DNA of 64,000 nt from Mesorhizobium sp. Z1-4 (GTDB lineage Bacteria > Pseudomonadota > Alphaproteobacteria > Rhizobiales > Rhizobiaceae). Position 1 is the stretch's first letter. Each line of letters begins with the position of its first letter. A model generated the notes under the pieces. That model was not told the DNA's origin and searched no databases. It saw only the letters and a list, made by a program, of their open reading frames with translations. The position numbers were made by a program, and so were the translations under genes. Shown piece after piece: positions 44,184 to 55,649 of the stretch. The stretch spans positions 682,001 through 746,000 of the forward strand of contig NZ_RCIO01000001.1 in the NCBI RefSeq assembly GCF_004000235.1, given 5' to 3'.

Positions 44184-47100
44184 ATGCGCTTTATCGTCGG
44201 ATTTCTGTTTTTTCTCCTGATCGGCAGCTGCGGCGCACACGCAGAGCGGCGTGTGGCGCTTGTCATGGGTGCGGACGGCTACGAAACCATCCGGCCGCTG
44301 GACAATGCAGTCTCCGACGCCATCGCCATGAAGGACGCACTGGAGACGCTTGGTTTTGAGGTGTTCCTCGAAACCGACCGCGACCTGAGGCGCATGCGCC
44401 GGGCGCTGGAGGATTTCGTCTACGACGCGGAGAAGGCCGACGTCGCGCTCGTTTTCTTCGCCGGTCATGGCGTCGAGATCGACGGGCGCAACAGACTGTT
44501 GCCGGTGGATGCCGACGCAAGCTCGCTCGAAGCGCTGGAAAAAAGCACGCTGGCGCTTGAGGAGGTCCGCGACACCGTGGCCGAGATTGCGCCGATCGGC
44601 CTGATCGTGCTCGATGCCTGCCGCGACGACCCATTCGGCGCGCCGGGCGATGCCGGAGGGCGCGGAGCAACCGCGTTGTCCGCCCCTGAGTTGCCGGCGT
44701 CGGTGAAACCTGGCCTTGGCCGCATGGGGCGTTCGGAAAACGTCCTGTTCGCATTCGCGGCGGCACCGGGCGAAACGGCAGCGGACGGGACCGGAGACAA
44801 TTCGCCATTCACCGCGGCACTGACCAAATACCTCGCCACGGACGGGCTCGAAATCCGCTCGGTTCTGACGCTTGTCCAGCAGGAGGTTTACGACAGGACA
44901 CGCGGCCGCCAGCTCCCTTATGTCGAGAGCGGTCTGCCGAAGACGTTCTTTGCCTCGACCTCACGCGATGAACTGCCTGAGCGCGAGCGCCTGTTGCTGG
45001 CGATGGCGGATGTGACGCCGCAGATGCGCGATGAGGTCGAGCGCATCGCGGCGGAAAACGACATGCCGCTCGCGCCGCTCTATGGCGCTCTGGTCGGATC
45101 CGACCTGGTCGGGCTTTCCATCGACGACAGGCGCGCCAAGCTGACGGAAGCGGCCGTGGCCTTCGGCGAAACCCGCAACAGGCTGCGGCTATTGTCGTCA
45201 AGCGATCCCCAGGTGACACAGCTGCGGCTTCAGGCCGAGGACAGCCTGTCCCTCGGTGCGCTTGCCGAAGCGGGCGATCTACTTGAGCACGCCATCGCCA
45301 TAGACGACGAATCTCGGCGCACCGTCGGCAATGCCTTTCTGGAAAGAACATTGTCGCAGGCGGCCTCGCTGCAGGCGCGCGCCGGCGTGGCGCGAACCGC
45401 GCTCGCGCATACAGCTGCGATCGCCGCATTGGAGGATGCCGCCGAGCTTCACCGGCAGATCGCTGCGCTCGACGTTGCCGACGGCGCGCGCGGCGACCGC
45501 AACCTGCTTCTGATGGAACTCGGCAATCTCTACAGGCTCGTCGGCGATACGACGAAGGCGCTCGATGCGTTCCAGCGCATGCGCGATGCGGCGACCCGAA
45601 GAGCTGAAGCCTCGCCGGAAAATCCGGCTGCAAGACTTGACCTATCGACAAGCCACAACGGGATCGGTTCGCTCCTACTGGCGCGCGGCGATCTCGCCGG
45701 TGCGCTGGAGGCTTACCGGGAAGCCACTGCCATTCGCGAGCGCCTCGCCGCCGCGTATCCCGACAACTACAGCCTGCAGGGCGACCTTTCCGAGAACCTG
45801 AGCAGACTGGCCCGCGTGCTGGCCGAGCAGGGTAACCGCGCCGAAGCACTCGATTCATACGGGGCCAGCCTCGCCATTCGCCAGCGGCTGGCCGAAATCG
45901 ATCCCGGCAACGCCGACTGGAAGCGTGCACTCGCAATCACTCACAGCCGCATGGGCGATCTTCATGCGACGTTCGGCGACTTGCGCCGTGCAACTGCCGA
46001 CTATGAGGCGAGCCTCGCGATCTCCATGCAGCTGGCGGACCAAAACCCGGTCAACACCGACTGGCAGCATGGGCTTGCGCTTGGTCATGCCAAGATGGGC
46101 GATGTGCTGGCGAGGCAGGGTTTTCTCACACACGCGCTGACAGCCTACCGCGCCAGCCTCGATACGCAGTCGCGGCTCGTTGCGTCTGACCCCGCGAACA
46201 CGACCTGGCAGCGCGATCTGTCGGTGATGCAGAACGAAATCGGCAACGTGTTCGCAAAGATGGCGAACTACGCCGAGGCGCTGGCTGCCCACCGAGACAG
46301 CCTTGCGACCCAGGCGCGGCTCGTCGCGCTCGATCCCACCAATACGACCTGGAAACGCGATTATGCGCTAGGCCAGGTAAGTTATGGTGATCTGCTGTCG
46401 GCGACCGGCGATCTTGACGGAGCGCTGGCTGCCTTCCGTGCAGGTCAGGCTCTGCTGCAGCAGCTTGCGGCGGTCGATCCCGGCAACATGTTCTGGCAAT
46501 GGGATATCGCCAGCGGCCACGACCGCATCGGCGATGCACTTCTGGCGCGGCGCGACCCGGAAGGAGCCATAAGCGCTTATCGGAGCGCACTAGAGATTGC
46601 CGAGCGGCTCGTTGCGGCGGATCCCGGCAATATGGAGCTGCAATTCAGCCTTTCGTCGGTCCATATCAGCATCGGGGATGCGCTCAGCCAGGACGGAAAC
46701 CACGCCGAAGCGTTGAAAATCTACGAGGCCGCGCTTGCTGTTCGCCAGCGGGTGGTCGCCTCCAATCCCACCAATTCCGGCTGGCAGCACGGCCTCGCAA
46801 TCGCATACGAGAGGGTTGGCGATGCGCGGCGCAGGTCGGGCGATGCTGCCGGTGCACTGGCGGCATACCGCGCCGATCTGGCAATCATCGAAGGCCTGGC
46901 ATCGGCGGAACCTGCCAACGCCGCCTGGCAGAACAGCCTCTTGCTGGTTCAGGTCAGGATCGGCGACGCGCTCAGGGCGCGCGGCGACCGAGAAGGCGCA
47001 CTGGCGGCCTATCAGGAAGCTCTCGCCATCCGCGAACGCCTGGCCGCCGCAAACCCCGGACAGGCCGTGCTGCAACATCGCCTTTCGGTTCGCCAGGTCG

Positions 47101-47402
47101 TCGTCGGCGACATGCTGCGCGAACTGGGCAAGCCGGAAAGCGCGCTGAAATATTATCGGGCCAGTCTGGCCATTCACGAAACGCTTCTGGCCGCCGACCC
47201 GCACAATGGCGCGCGCCAGCGCGACCTGCTCATTTCGCATTACAAGATCGCAAAAGCCGGGGGCGAACCGCATAAGCATTTCCGCGCCGCGCTCGACATC
47301 GCCGAAAGGATGGAAAAGGCCGGTCGTCTGGCGCCAGCCGACCGCTCGATGCCGGACATTTTGCGGGCGGAACTCGACGCGCTCGGCGCTGCCGCCGACT
47401 AG
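44184..47402 (+). CDS. Secreted caspase-like protein with twelve 48-residue TPR-type repeats
   Basis: The 1072-residue protein has a signal peptide (MRFIVGFLFFLLIGSCGAHA-E). A caspase (C14) domain spans about 22-270, with VALVMGADGYETIRPLDNAVSDA, His95 in VFFAGHG and Cys146 in VLDACRDDPFG. An intervening helical region (about 280-440) follows. Residues 444-1019 are exactly twelve tandem 48-residue TPR-like units with no insertion or deletion, typically IGDxLxARGDxxGALAAYR...DPxN. The C-terminal 53 residues are helical. It is probably periplasmic, with the repeats binding a partner and the caspase acting as protease; no substrate is known. ATG 44160 is an alternative start. It follows the tctDE-linked binding protein gene by 82 bases. 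Confidence 0.85.
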   Translation: MRFIVGFLFFLLIGSCGAHAERRVALVMGADGYETIRPLDNAVSDAIAMKDALETLGFEVFLETDRDLRRMRRALEDFVYDAEKADVALVFFAGHGVEIDGRNRLLPVDADASSLEALEKSTLALEEVRDTVAEIAPIGLIVLDACRDDPFGAPGDAGGRGATALSAPELPASVKPGLGRMGRSENVLFAFAAAPGETAADGTGDNSPFTAALTKYLATDGLEIRSVLTLVQQEVYDRTRGRQLPYVESGLPKTFFASTSRDELPERERLLLAMADVTPQMRDEVERIAAENDMPLAPLYGALVGSDLVGLSIDDRRAKLTEAAVAFGETRNRLRLLSSSDPQVTQLRLQAEDSLSLGALAEAGDLLEHAIAIDDESRRTVGNAFLERTLSQAASLQARAGVARTALAHTAAIAALEDAAELHRQIAALDVADGARGDRNLLLMELGNLYRLVGDTTKALDAFQRMRDAATRRAEASPENPAARLDLSTSHNGIGSLLLARGDLAGALEAYREATAIRERLAAAYPDNYSLQGDLSENLSRLARVLAEQGNRAEALDSYGASLAIRQRLAEIDPGNADWKRALAITHSRMGDLHATFGDLRRATADYEASLAISMQLADQNPVNTDWQHGLALGHAKMGDVLARQGFLTHALTAYRASLDTQSRLVASDPANTTWQRDLSVMQNEIGNVFAKMANYAEALAAHRDSLATQARLVALDPTNTTWKRDYALGQVSYGDLLSATGDLDGALAAFRAGQALLQQLAAVDPGNMFWQWDIASGHDRIGDALLARRDPEGAISAYRSALEIAERLVAADPGNMELQFSLSSVHISIGDALSQDGNHAEALKIYEAALAVRQRVVASNPTNSGWQHGLAIAYERVGDARRRSGDAAGALAAYRADLAIIEGLASAEPANAAWQNSLLLVQVRIGDALRARGDREGALAAYQEALAIRERLAAANPGQAVLQHRLSVRQVVVGDMLRELGKPESALKYYRASLAIHETLLAADPHNGARQRDLLISHYKIAKAGGEPHKHFRAALDIAERMEKAGRLAPADRSMPDILRAELDALGAAAD
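45513..47240 (+). repeat. Twelve tandem 144-base coding repeats (48-residue TPR units)
   Basis: From Met444 of the caspase-TPR protein the sequence divides into twelve units of exactly 144 bases, each carrying G at position 4, a GD-type turn near 11-12, ALxxY at 16-20 and P near 35. Units are diverged from each other in DNA, so the array is old, not a recent slippage product. Confidence 0.8.
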
Positions 47403-47481
47403 CCGCCGCGCAAATCCCGCCGGCGCTGCGCTGCCGCCCCGTGCCGCGGGCATTTCCTCCCCACCCAAATCGCCGGCAAAC

Positions 47482-47510
47482 CTTCCAAAACGGGGCCTGA
47501 ATCCCTATAT
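47482..47510 (+). promoter_or_regulatory. Candidate promoter for gyrB
   Basis: CTTCCA (47482-47487), a 17-base spacer and CTATAT (47505-47510), the rhizobial -10 form, lie in the 182-base gap before gyrB. The -35 is weak. Confidence 0.35.
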
Positions 47511-47548
47511 CTTGGGGACCTGAATCAATGCGATTCGCCGCACTTTGA

Positions 47549-50059
<2,511 letters not shown>

Positions 50060-50089
50060 GCGACGCTAGTAGAACTGCAACCGGCATCG

Positions 50090-53000
50090 CTACCAGCCAC
50101 GCAGCCGGCGCCGTACCTTCGCTTCGGTATCTTCCCACTGAGCCTCGCGCTCGTAGGAGTCCGCGATACTGCTCAGAACGTTCGCGACATACGGAAACTC
50201 ATATCCAAGCTTCGTTGCCCAGCCTCGGTATTTCGCCGCAAGCTCGCGTTCTTGGTCACCGCCTTCGCCTCGCCAATGAACGCCGCGGCTGTTTCTGGTT
50301 CCAACCTGGAAACCGCTACTGACTTCAGGCGAGCTCATCCATTCCAGAGCATCGCACACTGCACGGCATGGCCAGACACCATCGTCATCGGCAGGCGCCT
50401 TGCAAAGTAGTTGCCCGATCCGCCCGTCGGTGACATCAGCCCTCGCCAATTCGTTGGCTTGCTCGCGAACTGCCATAAGCCAGTCCCTAAGTTTGTCGGG
50501 CTGAATCACCCCGTTCTTATCCGTTCCCGGAATCTTTCGCATGCGCTCCAGCAGGTGGAACGCCGATCGCGCCATGTCAGCGCCGCGCTCGGGATCGACT
50601 TGAAGCTCTTCCGGATCGTCACTTTCATCGTCGCGCTTGAAGACATAGGCGATTGCTTGAACGAACAGACTCGGCGATTCCGCGATCTGATTCTCCAGAT
50701 TAGGAATGCCATGTTCCGAGTCTTCAAGTACGCGCAGATAAATGAACTCGAGTTGCGCCATCTCGTCGGGCCTAATCCCGGGGCGACCGTTGAGTTCCTT
50801 GATCGCTTCACCAATGTCATAGGCGGACAGTTGGTGTGTAGTTACGCTCTCGGGTTCGGTCGTGGCCAACGCACGAAGCAGGCGTTTGAGGCGAGATGTT
50901 TCTATCTTTTTCCAATCCAGGTGGAGAACGTTGAATGCTGCCGCTGGCCTATCGACCTCCAATAGCCGGTCGACAATTTCATTGACTTCGTCCGACCGGT
51001 GGTCGGCCCAATATGCGTTCACCTGCCGCCAATAGTCGCTGCGGAAAGCCTCAGGCTTGGCGTCCATCAACCGCCAAGTTTGCTCGCGAAAGGGCATCGA
51101 CAGGAAAAAGAAGAGCACTTCATCCTGTCCAAATGATTTCTCCACCTCAGTTGCCAGGAATGATACACGGTCTTCGTCGAGCTTGCCCCGAAGCAGGCCA
51201 CCCAGGCAGTCCGCAAATTTTGCTCGCAACTCCCCGGACGCGGCAGTGACACAATTCTTCGCGAACTCTGCCAGTGCCTCCCGGCCCTTCAGAAGCTCGA
51301 CCATCAACTGGCCGACAATGTGAGGTGCGCCACTTCCCGCAACCAAATGCTTGATGCCGTCAAAACCCCGCGCTTTCCAGATTTCACGCAACGCTTCCAG
51401 CCGCTGATCATGGATCAGTTTGTGCCGGTTCTCGAAGCTGAAATCCTCGTCCTCGTATTCGCCATAAGACGGTTCGATCCAATGCGCTGCAAACAGCCAC
51501 GCATGGCGGGCAACAAGATCGTTGGGTAGCAGCTTCTCGAGAACCTTTGCTGCGCGATCGGCGTGGGCCTTCGTTATTCCTCTCTTGCGGCTTCTCCTGG
51601 ATAGCGTATGACGACGGATGCGCTCGCGCATTGTCGCCTTGGCGTCTTCACTCGCCGTTCCATCCGCCCACTTTTCCACCAAGTCCCAAACCTTGGCTTG
51701 ATCTTCCGGTGCGAGAACGGTCAGCCGTTCAATGAGATCGCCAAGAGTCGATTCATCATGGTTGGGCCAACCCAACGCAATATCGACCGCGCGCAGAACG
51801 AATTGGTTTCGCTCACCCACCGTAATTGGCTGGCCGGCACCGGAGGCGTCGGCACGCCAACGCGGACGATGATTATAGTGGCCAACCTCCGAATGAGCCC
51901 GAAATTGTGCCATACAAATCTTCCAGCCGACATCGGGGTATCGCTTGACCAGTAGATTGAGCGCGCTGATCCGATCGACCAGTCGGGCAGCTGTTTGCGG
52001 CATCCATGATCGAAAGATCGATCGCAGCGTTTCCTCAGGCTTGTTGACCCAATTGTCGTCGATCTTCGGTCGCGACAACTGCGCCAGAATGTCTATGACC
52101 CGCGTCAGATGGGCCGGGTCCCATGCGATATTCTCCAATGCCCACAGCAGGCCAGTACGGGCCGGACTGCTTCCAAAAACCGAGTTGTCAACCGGCTTCA
52201 AGAGGCCGAAAATAACTGGCGCGGGACTCGCTAGGTCCTCCTCCAATAGCCGCAAGAACACGTGCGGGGCGGCCTCGGCATAATTCGGCAAATCGCTGTT
52301 TTGTGAGTGGAACTTGTCGAGCGAAAGTGGCTTCATGAGGCTGCGGACCAAGGCCTTGACCTCGCTGTCGGCGTCGAACCCAAGCCGCTCAAAGAAGAGC
52401 GTGTTACCGTGAACGGCAAGCAAGACGAGCGTCTCGCAAACCCCACTTCTCAGTGCTGACGAATGATCGCGTACCTTGCCATAGACACCCGCCATCCAGC
52501 GCTGATCTTCCGGTAGGTCAAGTGCGGGGTCCCGCTCAGACAAGACGTATTCTGCAGCCACCAGGAAGTCGCGAAGGTCCTTGTTAGTGATCGACCCAGC
52601 GATGGCAAACAGCGCATCAATCTTCGACGTCACGCCGCGATACTGGCCCGCGGACCAGAGAGGTGGATCATCAAACTTCAAAAAGCGCGGTATCTCGGCC
52701 TCAAAAGCGTCGTATTCGATTCCGGCCAGAAGCGAGACCACTTCTCGATCCGCCTTTGAACTGGCATGCCACGCGCCGATGAGGACAGCAGGAATGAGCC
52801 TACGGGCGACATCGTCGTTCTGCGCCCATTCCGGCGTTCGAATGCTGCCAGGATGATGCAGACGGCGGCGGAGTATCGTGGGGGAGCGGGCCGACTCGCG
52901 CGCGAGGCGATCGGCGGCATCTCCCTCGATTCCCATGTCTCCCAGTGCCTTCTCAAAATCCTCCGATCTCAGGAGGTCCAGACTTGCGTCGGGGTCGGAG

Positions 53001-54166
53001 TCCACGGCATTGCGCGGTCGAACGATAACGCAGTGGAACTTCTTGAACAGGGGTGCCAGCTCCCGCTCGATTTCGGGCTGCTCCGCAATGGCGACGAATG
53101 ATCCCGAAGATGCCTTCGACATCATTCGCACGGCTTCCACTGTATCAAAGACGATCGAATCGTCCCCGGAGCGCGGAGCCGTCATCTTTTCGGAATCAAC
53201 TAGGCAAGCCAGAAAGGCCAGTGCCTCTGCGCGGGAATCGGCGGCAACCATGAACGGCCTGCTGGGTGGCTGGCTCAGCCAGCGCGAGAACGTCTCCGCG
53301 TAGCTGTTAATGGCCGGTGCGAAAAGTAGAGGCGACAATTCATAGTCGCCTGCCGGAGCCCAATTAGCCCAACACTGGCTGAGCGATCGATACCCGGTCG
53401 TCGGCTTTCCGAGCCGCTCGGCCAACCAAACCTGAACAGGGGCCGACTGTTCCAACCACTGTTCGATATCGCTGGCATCAAATGCCTTTACATCTTTCCA
53501 CTCCCCCAGTGCTTTCTTCGCCTGCGCCCACTCCTTCTTTGCCGGCCAGTTGCGCGGCGTGAAAAAGACGAAGGTGGTTTCCGTGCGTTCCTTGGCAGGA
53601 ATTGACGCAACCCGCGCATCAAAATCCCCGTCGGCCTTGGTCTTGGGGTTCTTGTTGCATCCGAACTCCCATCCTGATTTTCCCTGTGGAATCCAAGGGG
53701 TCGGTGAACCGGCCTCAACAAACCCGTCCCATCCCTTGCGCTCTGCATTATCAAACGCGGGAAAATCAACCGTTGTCAGATCAAGGCCTGTCGAATTGAC
53801 GAGCCTTCTCAGCAAGGCGGGCAGTTCGGACCTTGCAGCAATGTCATCCGCCCATGCGGAAAGTTCTGCCGCTTTGGTCAAGGCGACCGTCGGCGTGTAC
53901 CCACGGATCACGACAGGCTTGCTTGTATCTTCCTTGGCCCGCGCGTCGAAGCGGCTCTGCATTTCGATGAGCTTGTTTCGATCTGCACCAAACGCTTTCT
54001 CAAGTCGCGCTGCCATCTCTGTTGAGAGCGCTGCCTTGCCGTTGAGAAAATTCGAAAGGGCCGGGCGGCCGACACCCAAAAGTTTTGCCGCGTCTTTCAC
54101 CGTCACGTCCCGGGGAATGACGTGCTCCTTTACAAACGCGCCGGGATGGCCGGCATTTGCAGGCAT
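50090..54166 (-). CDS. Giant HTH-fused protein with putative nuclease-like and NTPase-like regions; unknown, defence/toxin-like
   Basis: The frame encodes 1358 residues. Residues 19-60 are a HigA/Xre-type HTH (DAAKLLGVGRPALSNFLNGK). About 110-253 contains a block with D147 (GWDGF), E167 (GWEFG), K176/K178 and a TFVFFTPRNWPAKKEW strand, then FDASDIEQWLEQS; it resembles a diverged PD-(D/E)xK-like nuclease region, but the motif is not canonical. About 265-390 (FMVAADSRAEALAFLACLVD, SFVAIAEQPEIERELAPLF) looks like an NTPase core that lacks a Walker A. The remaining 900 residues look largely helical with no motif I know. Two hand-counted lines (52381, 53641) gave 55% and 52% GC against 70% in one gyrB line, suggesting transfer. 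ATG 54166 has GAGAGG seven bases upstream. I do not recognise the family; a defence or toxin-like role is inference from the HigA fusion and the foreign look. Confidence 0.8.
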   Translation of the reverse strand: MPANAGHPGAFVKEHVIPRDVTVKDAAKLLGVGRPALSNFLNGKAALSTEMAARLEKAFGADRNKLIEMQSRFDARAKEDTSKPVVIRGYTPTVALTKAAELSAWADDIAARSELPALLRRLVNSTGLDLTTVDFPAFDNAERKGWDGFVEAGSPTPWIPQGKSGWEFGCNKNPKTKADGDFDARVASIPAKERTETTFVFFTPRNWPAKKEWAQAKKALGEWKDVKAFDASDIEQWLEQSAPVQVWLAERLGKPTTGYRSLSQCWANWAPAGDYELSPLLFAPAINSYAETFSRWLSQPPSRPFMVAADSRAEALAFLACLVDSEKMTAPRSGDDSIVFDTVEAVRMMSKASSGSFVAIAEQPEIERELAPLFKKFHCVIVRPRNAVDSDPDASLDLLRSEDFEKALGDMGIEGDAADRLARESARSPTILRRRLHHPGSIRTPEWAQNDDVARRLIPAVLIGAWHASSKADREVVSLLAGIEYDAFEAEIPRFLKFDDPPLWSAGQYRGVTSKIDALFAIAGSITNKDLRDFLVAAEYVLSERDPALDLPEDQRWMAGVYGKVRDHSSALRSGVCETLVLLAVHGNTLFFERLGFDADSEVKALVRSLMKPLSLDKFHSQNSDLPNYAEAAPHVFLRLLEEDLASPAPVIFGLLKPVDNSVFGSSPARTGLLWALENIAWDPAHLTRVIDILAQLSRPKIDDNWVNKPEETLRSIFRSWMPQTAARLVDRISALNLLVKRYPDVGWKICMAQFRAHSEVGHYNHRPRWRADASGAGQPITVGERNQFVLRAVDIALGWPNHDESTLGDLIERLTVLAPEDQAKVWDLVEKWADGTASEDAKATMRERIRRHTLSRRSRKRGITKAHADRAAKVLEKLLPNDLVARHAWLFAAHWIEPSYGEYEDEDFSFENRHKLIHDQRLEALREIWKARGFDGIKHLVAGSGAPHIVGQLMVELLKGREALAEFAKNCVTAASGELRAKFADCLGGLLRGKLDEDRVSFLATEVEKSFGQDEVLFFFLSMPFREQTWRLMDAKPEAFRSDYWRQVNAYWADHRSDEVNEIVDRLLEVDRPAAAFNVLHLDWKKIETSRLKRLLRALATTEPESVTTHQLSAYDIGEAIKELNGRPGIRPDEMAQLEFIYLRVLEDSEHGIPNLENQIAESPSLFVQAIAYVFKRDDESDDPEELQVDPERGADMARSAFHLLERMRKIPGTDKNGVIQPDKLRDWLMAVREQANELARADVTDGRIGQLLCKAPADDDGVWPCRAVCDALEWMSSPEVSSGFQVGTRNSRGVHWRGEGGDQERELAAKYRGWATKLGYEFPYVANVLSSIADSYEREAQWEDTEAKVRRRLRGW

Positions 54167-54187
54167 TTCGAGTCCTCTCGCAGCTTG

Positions 54188-54237
54188 AATTGGTGTAAAC
54201 TTTAGCCAATTATATCGTGTTGCGTCACACGCTACAA
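54188..54237 (-). promoter_or_regulatory. Promoter with overlapping operator for the giant HTH gene
   Basis: On the minus strand, -35 TTGTAG (54237-54232), a 17-base spacer and a perfect -10 TATAAT (54214-54209). An inverted repeat AATTGG/CCAATT (arms 54206-54211 and 54188-54193), with inner TAAA/TTTA, overlaps the -10 and the start point. It fits autorepression by the N-terminal HTH. Confidence 0.65.
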
Positions 54238-54454
54238 GTTCTTTCTTTGTACTGAATTAGTGCTGAATTGGGCGAGGATATTGCCTGCAGTAAATGTCGC
54301 CCAACCCTTTGCCCCGCCTGACAATCGCATTTTTCGCCCGCCGATTTATCCCCGCCCTTTCCACCTCCATTACGCTTCTCCGCAGTTCTTCTCGCGGGAA
54401 CGCCGATCATGTCGGAGCGGGCGCTGGAGGCGATCAATCGACAACGAGGCAGGC

Positions 54455-54886
54455 ATGATGGAAGGCGCAATAGAGCAGGAACGGGCGGCGCTGATGCGTA
54501 TCATCACTCTGCTGCTTGCGCTGGCCGGTCTGGCCGAGCGCGCGGCCGCCCGTTCGCCTGCCATGCGCGGTTTCGTGCTCTGGGTCCTGCGCCGTGCCGA
54601 GGCCGTGGCGCGGGATTTCGTCGCCTGCGGCCACGATGCGCCATCGATGCCACCGGCGGGCACGCGCCCGGCGGACGCGATGCGACTCGCCCTCAGCCTT
54701 CGCAGGCTCGCGCGGCAGCTAAAACGGCAGATAAAACGTCAGGCCAAGCTGTTGATTGCGGCCCGTAGCGCGGGCTCCGCCGGGACACACGCGCGGCAAC
54801 CGGTGCCGGCCATACACGACGTCGCGCATGCACTGACCATGCTCATGGGCCTCGCCTGGCCGATCCCCGCGCCCGACACGTCATAA
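54455..54886 (+). CDS. Hypothetical protein, Arg/Ala-rich with a possible membrane segment
   Basis: The 143-residue protein has a hydrophobic helix near 14-30 (RIITLLLALAGLAERAAARS), WVLRRAEAVARDF, and a basic helix with repeated KRQIKRQAKLL. I do not recognise the family. GAGG lies five bases before ATG 54455, and the frame stays open in a high-GC context, which alone is weak evidence. It is divergent from the giant HTH gene by 288 bases. It may be a genus-level hypothetical. Confidence 0.5.
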   Translation: MMEGAIEQERAALMRIITLLLALAGLAERAAARSPAMRGFVLWVLRRAEAVARDFVACGHDAPSMPPAGTRPADAMRLALSLRRLARQLKRQIKRQAKLLIAARSAGSAGTHARQPVPAIHDVAHALTMLMGLAWPIPAPDTS

Positions 54887-54952
54887 CCGGGCGAGGAAGC
54901 GATAGAGCTCGAAATTCTGAAAGGTGAGTGGGTCGTCAGCGCTCAGGCATGG

Positions 54953-54975
54953 ATCCTCGGGTCAAGCCCGAGGAT
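54953..54975. repeat. Palindromic intergenic repeat, copy 2
   Basis: ATCCTCGGG (54953-54961), loop TCAAG, CCCGAGGAT (54967-54975): the same 9-base stem as at 13346-13368 with a different loop. Both copies are followed by GACG. It lies in the 265-base gap before rpsU, which holds no gene. Confidence 0.75.
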
Positions 54976-55105
54976 GACGACCGCTATTCGCCGCGATGGC
55001 ACACGACCGAAGGCCGAGCGCGCGACTGCGCGCCGCAAGCCGCGATGCGCAGCGAAGCATAGCACGCAATACGGAGAAAGTTCGGCGCCCCCGCGGGGCC
55101 GGTGA

Positions 55106-55124
55106 CCCCGGACGTGTTCCGGGG
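55106..55124. repeat. Short palindrome in the gap before rpsU
   Basis: CCCCGGA (55106-55112), loop CGTGT, TCCGGGG (55118-55124). The architecture (GC-rich stem, five-base loop) is like the two ATCCTCGGG elements, about 130 bases from copy 2. It lies downstream of rpsU on the minus strand and could help terminate it. Confidence 0.5.
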
Positions 55125-55151
55125 GAACTCGGCGTGAGCGAAATAAAGCGC

Positions 55152-55391
55152 CTAGCGGCGGCCGCCGGCGGCGGATTTCTTCTTGGGCAGCAGGCCTTCG
55201 CGCTGCGCCTGTTTGCGGGCCAGCTTGCGCATACGGCGCACGGCCTCGGCGCGCTGGCGCGCGCGGCGTTCGGACGGCTTTTCGTAAGAGCGGCGTGCCT
55301 TCATCTCGCGGAACACACCTTCGCGCTGCATCTTCTTCTTCAGGACCTTCAGCGCCTGGTCGACATTGTTATCGCGTACGAGAACCTGCAA
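55152..55391 (-). CDS. rpsU: 30S ribosomal protein S21
   Basis: The 79-residue S21 reads [52 protein letters not shown], then a Lys/Arg-rich tail. No ATG is available at the family start; TTG 55391 gives the usual length and has AAGGA seven bases upstream, so a TTG start is called. S21 helps mRNA start-site recognition by the 30S subunit. Confidence 0.92.
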   Translation of the reverse strand: MQVLVRDNNVDQALKVLKKKMQREGVFREMKARRSYEKPSERRARQRAEAVRRMRKLARKQAQREGLLPKKKSAAGGRR

Positions 55392-55649
55392 TTGTTCGTC
55401 CTTCTGTTGGGCGGCAAAAAGAGATGCGCCGCCGGCATGGGGGTCAGCCGCTTCGGTATCCGAGAGAAACGACAAGCAAAGGCGCGGGAAGCTTCCGTGA
55501 AGGCGCCGCCACCTCGAATCGGCGGCGCGGAGCCCGCGCAACGTGGCCGGAACATAGGGTTTCAGGCGCGAAAGGCAACCCCTGCGGGACCAACAATCGG
55601 GCTTTGGCGGGGCAAAAAACGCCCCAATTACAGCCGGCGAGGGCGGGAT

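Noticed and set aside
45513-47240. Possible CRISPR array or DNA satellite
   Set aside because: The 144-base periodicity is coding, units are diverged and there are no unique spacers between identical repeats.
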